A DNA stretch of 64,000 nucleotides from Sporobolomyces roseus (taxonomy: Eukaryota; Basidiomycota; Microbotryomycetes; Sporidiobolales; Sporidiobolaceae), in assembly GCA_016617785.1 (NCBI GenBank), contig JADILM010000007.1:682001-746000 (forward strand), in the 5' to 3' direction. How positions within the stretch are numbered: the stretch's first letter is position 1; each line of letters starts with the position of its first letter. The position numbers and the translations under genes are program-made. This document shows positions 59,997 to 64,000 of this stretch, piece by piece. The notes under the pieces were generated by a model, which worked only from the letters and a program-made list of their open reading frames with translations, was not told where the DNA came from and searched no databases.

Positions 59997-61727
59997 CTAA
60001 TTCTGACCATTCCCACTTTTCGCAAGAGCCCTTTCACCCCTCTTACTGATCTTTACCCACTCCCTTCCTTCACCTTCTCCTTTGCCAGTAACGACCCAAC
60101 CTTCCTTCTGAGCATCCAACAAGAACTCCTTGAACTTGACCGATTTCGGATAACTCGACCTAGGTAACTCACTACCGATCGTGCTCCACAAAGGTACGAT
60201 CGGGGATTCGATCGAGTGTTGATGGATGAGACGGAGGAGAGGGAGGAAACGAGAGGGAATGGTAGGAGCGCGAGGTTGGGGGGCTTCGACGGGTGCGAGA
60301 GAAGTCGAGGGAGATAGAGAAGTCGAGGGAGAGAGAGAAGTCGAGACGGACATCGTGGAAGGTGATGAAGCGGGCTTGGAAGTAGAAGAGGGACTCGGGG
60401 TGCCGATTGGCGCTTGTTTGACCGAGACGCTCGTCGAAGGAGGTTGCGAGGCTTGGGGAGTCGAGGGAGAAGGCGAAGAGGTCGTGGTCAAAAGTTGAGA
60501 CAGGATCTGTGAGATGTCGCTTGCCAGTGAGCTTGCAGACGCGGGGAGAAGTGAAGGAAAGTAGAGAGCGTACCGGTGAGCTCCTCTTCGGGTCGCGAAC
60601 GCTCTCCTGCGTTTCGTTCGGAGGCGCAGGCTGAACCATACCGGTAGGTAGAATGAGACCTGGAGGATAGGGAGCAGGCGACTGAAGCTGTACCGACTGA
60701 CGGCGCGGAAGTGCTGAAGTTTGAGCTCGAGTCGAAGGTTCAGAGTTGAGCCAGGGATTAGTATCTTCTTCACTTCCCGGCAACGCTGCGGGTGAAGGAG
60801 TGTTACGACAGCACTGCGAGTGGATGAGATTAACTCCGAAACTCACCGTGAAGGCGACTTGTCGGCAAGCGAGTCGCGGCAACGGGAGAAGCGATGCTGC
60901 TCGTTGTCGGGGAAGAAGCTTGATACCCATCGGTAAACTCGTGGTGAGGGTTCGACAAGATAGTTTCGACACGTTGATGTACGACCTCGGCAATTCCAGA
61001 GAAACGAGTCGTCGAATATGCGAGTTTCGACATGCTCTGAACTGGAACTGGAGCTTGCGAAGTTGAGAGGAGAACGATTTTGGGTACTGAAGTCGTGCTA
61101 GATTTGAAGGTTTTGGTGATGTGGTAAGCGTGAGTTTCGGTACTGAATCCACCGAGGAAGAGGTAGTCGATAGTCGGCAGGAGGAAAGCGAGGTGAGCTA
61201 AGAAGAAGTGGCAGCTTTAGCTTCATCCCTTGAATCTGAAGAGGCGACTTCGACTTACCACTGATCGCAGCTAGCGTCGTACCTTGAAGAACGTGAACGA
61301 AAGCGCAAGGAGAGGGAGTCGAGCTGAACCCTTTCGAGAACGCGAGAACTCCTTCGCTCGAAAGATCCATTGACCGACTCAAATGAGCCACATCACTGTA
61401 AGCCAGAATACGTATTAGATAGCACTCAGCTCTAAGAGTCGGCCTCACTTACGCGAACAGCAAACAGCTGATACTGGCGTCTCTCCCGAGTTCAGTCGAG
61501 ATCCATCTCCTCGCCAACTCCGTCATGTGAAAGGCTGACAAAGATCCACCTTGTGCCCTAGCCGTCAAGTAACTCTTCTCCGGCTGTCGAGAGAGAGTGT
61601 TGTGTCAGCTTTCGAGATCAAACAAGGGAGAGGAGAAAGGAAGAGGCAAGAGGAGACGAAGGGGAGGACGTACAGCTACATTGTCACCATCTAGCAGGAT
61701 CAGAGCGCGTACTGGAGGTTGTGCCAT
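59997..61727 (-). CDS. NYN-like domain protein with a C-terminal OST-HTH/LOTUS-like domain
   Basis: About 480 aa, six introns. The N-terminal MAQPPVRALILLDGDNVA carries an acidic LDGDN motif like those of NYN/PIN-type nucleases. Next come ARRWISTELGRDASISCLLF, a Ser-rich region and DYLFLGGFSTETHAYHITKT. The last exon reads in a different frame from the obvious read-through: spliced to ILSQLLTTTSSPSPST and finally RFLPLLRLIHQHSIESPIVP, LWSTIGSELPRSSYPKS, FKEFLLDAQKEGWVVTGKGE, which looks like an OST-HTH (LOTUS) RNA-binding helix bundle. This pairing occurs in MARF1/limkain-type RNA regulators. The NYN assignment is weaker than the OST-HTH one; the acidic triad could not be confirmed by eye. 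Confidence 0.75.
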
Positions 61728-61967
61728 ACTTTCAGAGTGAGTTGGTGGCGAAGAGAGAAAGAGGAAGACAAGAAATTGGGAAAGTTTGGAGAGAGAGAAA
61801 ACGAGGTGCGAGCATCGCGGATTTTCCGTTCGACTGGTCCTGTCGAAACGAGGCCTATAGCAGTACAATACGACCTGGAGATAGCCTATGTTTGTGTCAA
61901 AGGTGGTCCGGAGCAATCTCACGCCGAAATCGTACTCCTTCGCCCAGTCAAGTGCAGAGAAGCTCTT

Positions 61968-63128
61968 TCAATACTCTTGCACCCAATGGTCCTCGCTCCT
62001 CCATAGCCGTAACCTCACTCTATCTAGTACGATCTCGAATCCGTCTCCCTCTGCTCCACCGACGTTTCCTCTGCCTTCAGCAGGTTTCCATGAATTCGAA
62101 GGATCCCATCGTTTCCACCCCCATGTCGATTTGATCTGTGTGTTCGGCCATCTCGAAGAATCAGTGTCCTTTCCTCATAGAATTTGCATAGCCGTCGAGT
62201 AGACGACAGGAGCAGATCGGATGCAGTACAGATTCGCCGCGAAGGGAAACTCACATCTGGTTTCTTGTGCGGTGCTATCACGCACAGCCATTTCGCCCTC
62301 TTCCCCAGTTCCGTCAATAGCGCCCAGAGCTCCGATGGAGACTCGACGAGATGTAGAGCGAACGAGACGATCACGATATCGAATAATTCCTCCTCTTCCT
62401 CTTCCCCTCCTTCCGCCGCTCCTCCCGTTTCTAACGAGTCTATCCGTGATTTTCCAGATGGTGAAGGAAGTTCTCCAGCTGCAACTTGAGCGAAAGATAG
62501 TTCGAGACAAGGTAGACCTGTTCGTTGTCGATAAGCGGGAGCTGTGAATGGGTCGGCTGCGGTGATGGACAGTGTAGGCTGAGGTATAGAAGGGATCGAG
62601 GAGGGTCGTATCGGTCGAGCTACTGCTCGTGGAGGAATGAAAGGACGGGGAATTGGCGGCCGAGCGGGAGAAGGTGAAGAAGTAGAGGGTATCGACGAGG
62701 GATTCGTTGGGAGTGTTGAAGGTGAGGGTGAGGAATGTGACGATGTCGGCCATCTCGACGATTTCCAAGATAGTAAAGCCTGTTCGCCCAGGAAGAAGCT
62801 CAGAAAAGTTGCTGAAGACACCGTTCTGAGCGAAATCTTGGACGAACTTCGGTTGCTTCACCCGAACCAGCTGCCAAATCGAGTACCTTGATACTCGTCG
62901 GCTTCTCTTTCTCGATATAAGTATCCATGAACTGCGAGAGACACTTCTTGAGCGCTGGATAGTGAGGATTCCGATCTAAGGTTGCGAAAGATCAGTTTCA
63001 GTCAATACGAGTGAGAGACGAATGGGGTAGACCTCACAGGACTCTTGTACATGGTTCTTGTAGTACTCTGCGACTCCGAATGTATTGTAATTCTCCCTCA
63101 TCGAGGTGTTGAGAATCGGATTAACCAT
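61968..63128 (-). CDS. SAM-dependent methyltransferase of a fungal unknown family
   Basis: About 330 aa, starting MVNPILNTSMRENYNTFGVA at 63128 and continuing AEYYKNHVQESYRNPHYP. Class I Rossmann motifs: motif I KVLDLAAGSGEATE, an acidic motif II region ITAADPFTAPAYRQRTGLPC, and motif IV FDIVIVSFALHLVESPSELW, then AKWLCVIAPHKKPD. The correct last exon reads IKSTWGWKRWDPSNSWKPAE and ends DRVRLRLWRSEDHWVQEY. A Ser/Pro-rich insertion of about 60 residues separates motif I from motif II. The substrate is unknown. Other frames here (for example a 228-aa one) are shadows. Confidence 0.8.
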
Positions 63129-63835
63129 TCCTGTTCGTCACGTCTGCTCTTGACGGTTCACGGAAAGTCGAGAGGGGCCGACAGGTTCTACGGGGGGTAT
63201 GAGTAGCTGTGGATCGGTCCCTGGGTGGGCAGCGAGGTGTTGAGGAAACTTCTTTAGATTGTTTGGGTCGAGAGCGAGACTGGCTGGAAGCGGCTGGAGG
63301 CAGTAGGAGTACTTTCTCGAGATGATCGAGGAGGGTTCGGGCGCTGTAGTGAGAGATGCGAGGAATTCGCGCGAAAAGGGTGAAGGAAGAAAGCGAGTTT
63401 TGGATTTCGCAGAGAAGCCTGAAGTCGCTTTTCAACAGGGCGCAAGCTACCCGTCCTCAACAGATTTAAAAGACGAAGAGAAAGTTCTGTGGAGGAGAGG
63501 GAATGAGAGAAGGACGTTGCAAAATACACTTTGTGTCACAAGAAGAAGAACCAAAAAAAAGACCAGCAACCGACGAGCAAGGCATAAACGTGGGTAAAAA
63601 GAAGATGAAGTATAAAAGGTGTGGAAAAGAATCGATGAAGAAAGGGGAAAGGACAGAGGAAGAACATCAGGGAGGGAGAAAAGGAGAAGGGCGAAAACTT
63701 CAAATAATAGTACCGAGAGGTGGGAGGTGGGAACGGATGCGGTAATGCGAAAGAGATTCAAAGAGGGTAGGGTAGAGGGGGAGACTGATAAGGTGGTAGT
63801 CGTGTAGAGTGATGGAGGACGGGTGGATTAGGGAA
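63129..63835. other. Promoter region of the methyltransferase and 3' end of the CCR4-like gene
   Basis: About 700 bp between two minus-strand genes. A stretch near 63536-63564 is A-rich. No conserved coding signal or RNA gene found. Confidence 0.4.
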
Positions 63836-64000
63836 CTACTTTATCTTGAACTCGGCGAGGAGAGAGATGTGATCGCTATGATAGATTCTCGCAATATTAG
63901 ACGTGCACACTACGAGACTAAGCAGGAGGGCAACTCACGCAGGGAAATGAGCGTTGGGGAAACCGACAGTTTGATCAAGGTAAGAACGATCGACTTCGCC
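63836..64000 (-). CDS. CCR4-type endonuclease/exonuclease/phosphatase (C-terminal fragment)
   Basis: Only the last two exons fall inside the window (64000-63939 and 63875-63836). They read EVDRSYLDQTVGFPNAHFPA joined to DHISLLAEFKIK-stop. This GFP..HFP.DHI.LLAEF pattern is the C-terminus of CCR4 deadenylases, including the catalytic SDH/ADH His-containing loop. The intron 63938-63876 uses a CTAATATT branch and an ATCATAG acceptor. The rest of the gene lies to the right. A related EEP nuclease such as Ngl2 is possible. Confidence 0.75.

Overview
This window is nuclear DNA from an intron-rich, gene-dense fungus, most likely a basidiomycetous yeast. The evidence is the spacing of short introns (about 45-75 nt, GT..AG with CTGAC/CTAAC-like branch sites), 5 to 18 introns in many genes, gene-to-gene gaps of only 85-990 bp, and gene architectures typical of Dikarya: a fungal Zn2-Cys6 regulator, an Snt2-type chromatin protein and a cytochrome b5/acyl-CoA dehydrogenase fusion. 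A Pucciniomycotina (red-yeast-like) or related basidiomycete fits best, but sequence alone does not settle the class. I see no transposon, tRNA, rRNA or CRISPR array.

Layout. 1-7.6 kb: CDC43 (geranylgeranyltransferase-I beta, cut by the left edge), an Mpv17/PMP22 protein, the mitochondrial Obg GTPase MTG2 and a cytochrome b5-fused acyl-CoA dehydrogenase. 8.5-14.2 kb: a Fus3/Kss1-type MAP kinase with an N-terminal extension and an Skt5/Chs4 chitin-synthase activator ending in a CaaX box. 14.6-21.7 kb: Lunapark, a small membrane protein, a sulfotransferase-like P-loop protein and an SLC35F-type transporter. 22.7-30.2 kb: a very large Snt2-like protein (BAH, PHD, SANT-like, PHD/ePHD) that also carries a C-terminal GATA zinc finger. 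30.4-38.7 kb: a small Trp-rich membrane protein, a type II membrane glycosyltransferase-like protein and INCENP/Sli15. 38.9-44.4 kb: a Zn2-Cys6 transcription factor, a two-helix membrane protein and a PITH-domain protein. 44.5-50.1 kb: an L-galactonate dehydratase (LGD1/gaaB type) and a 2-keto-3-deoxy-L-galactonate aldolase (LGA1/gaaC type) flanking BCD1; these two are consecutive enzymes of fungal D-galacturonate breakdown. 50.3-57.3 kb: a BAG-domain Hsp70 cochaperone with a heat-shock promoter, an unknown proline/serine-rich protein, RPC19 (RPAC2), DPB4 and dynactin p27. 57.6-64 kb: a second Fus3/Kss1-type MAP kinase, an NYN-like/OST-HTH-like protein, a SAM methyltransferase and the last exons of a CCR4-type nuclease.

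Most genes are unrelated housekeeping genes packed in divergent and convergent pairs. The real functional links are the galacturonate enzyme pair, the two paralogous pheromone/filamentation-type MAP kinases about 47 kb apart, and the heat-shock-element/TATA promoter in front of the BAG cochaperone. Gene models were built by reading splice sites by eye and checking that reading phase and family motifs join across each junction; several start codons differ from the longest open frame because the true start lies in a tiny first exon or further in.
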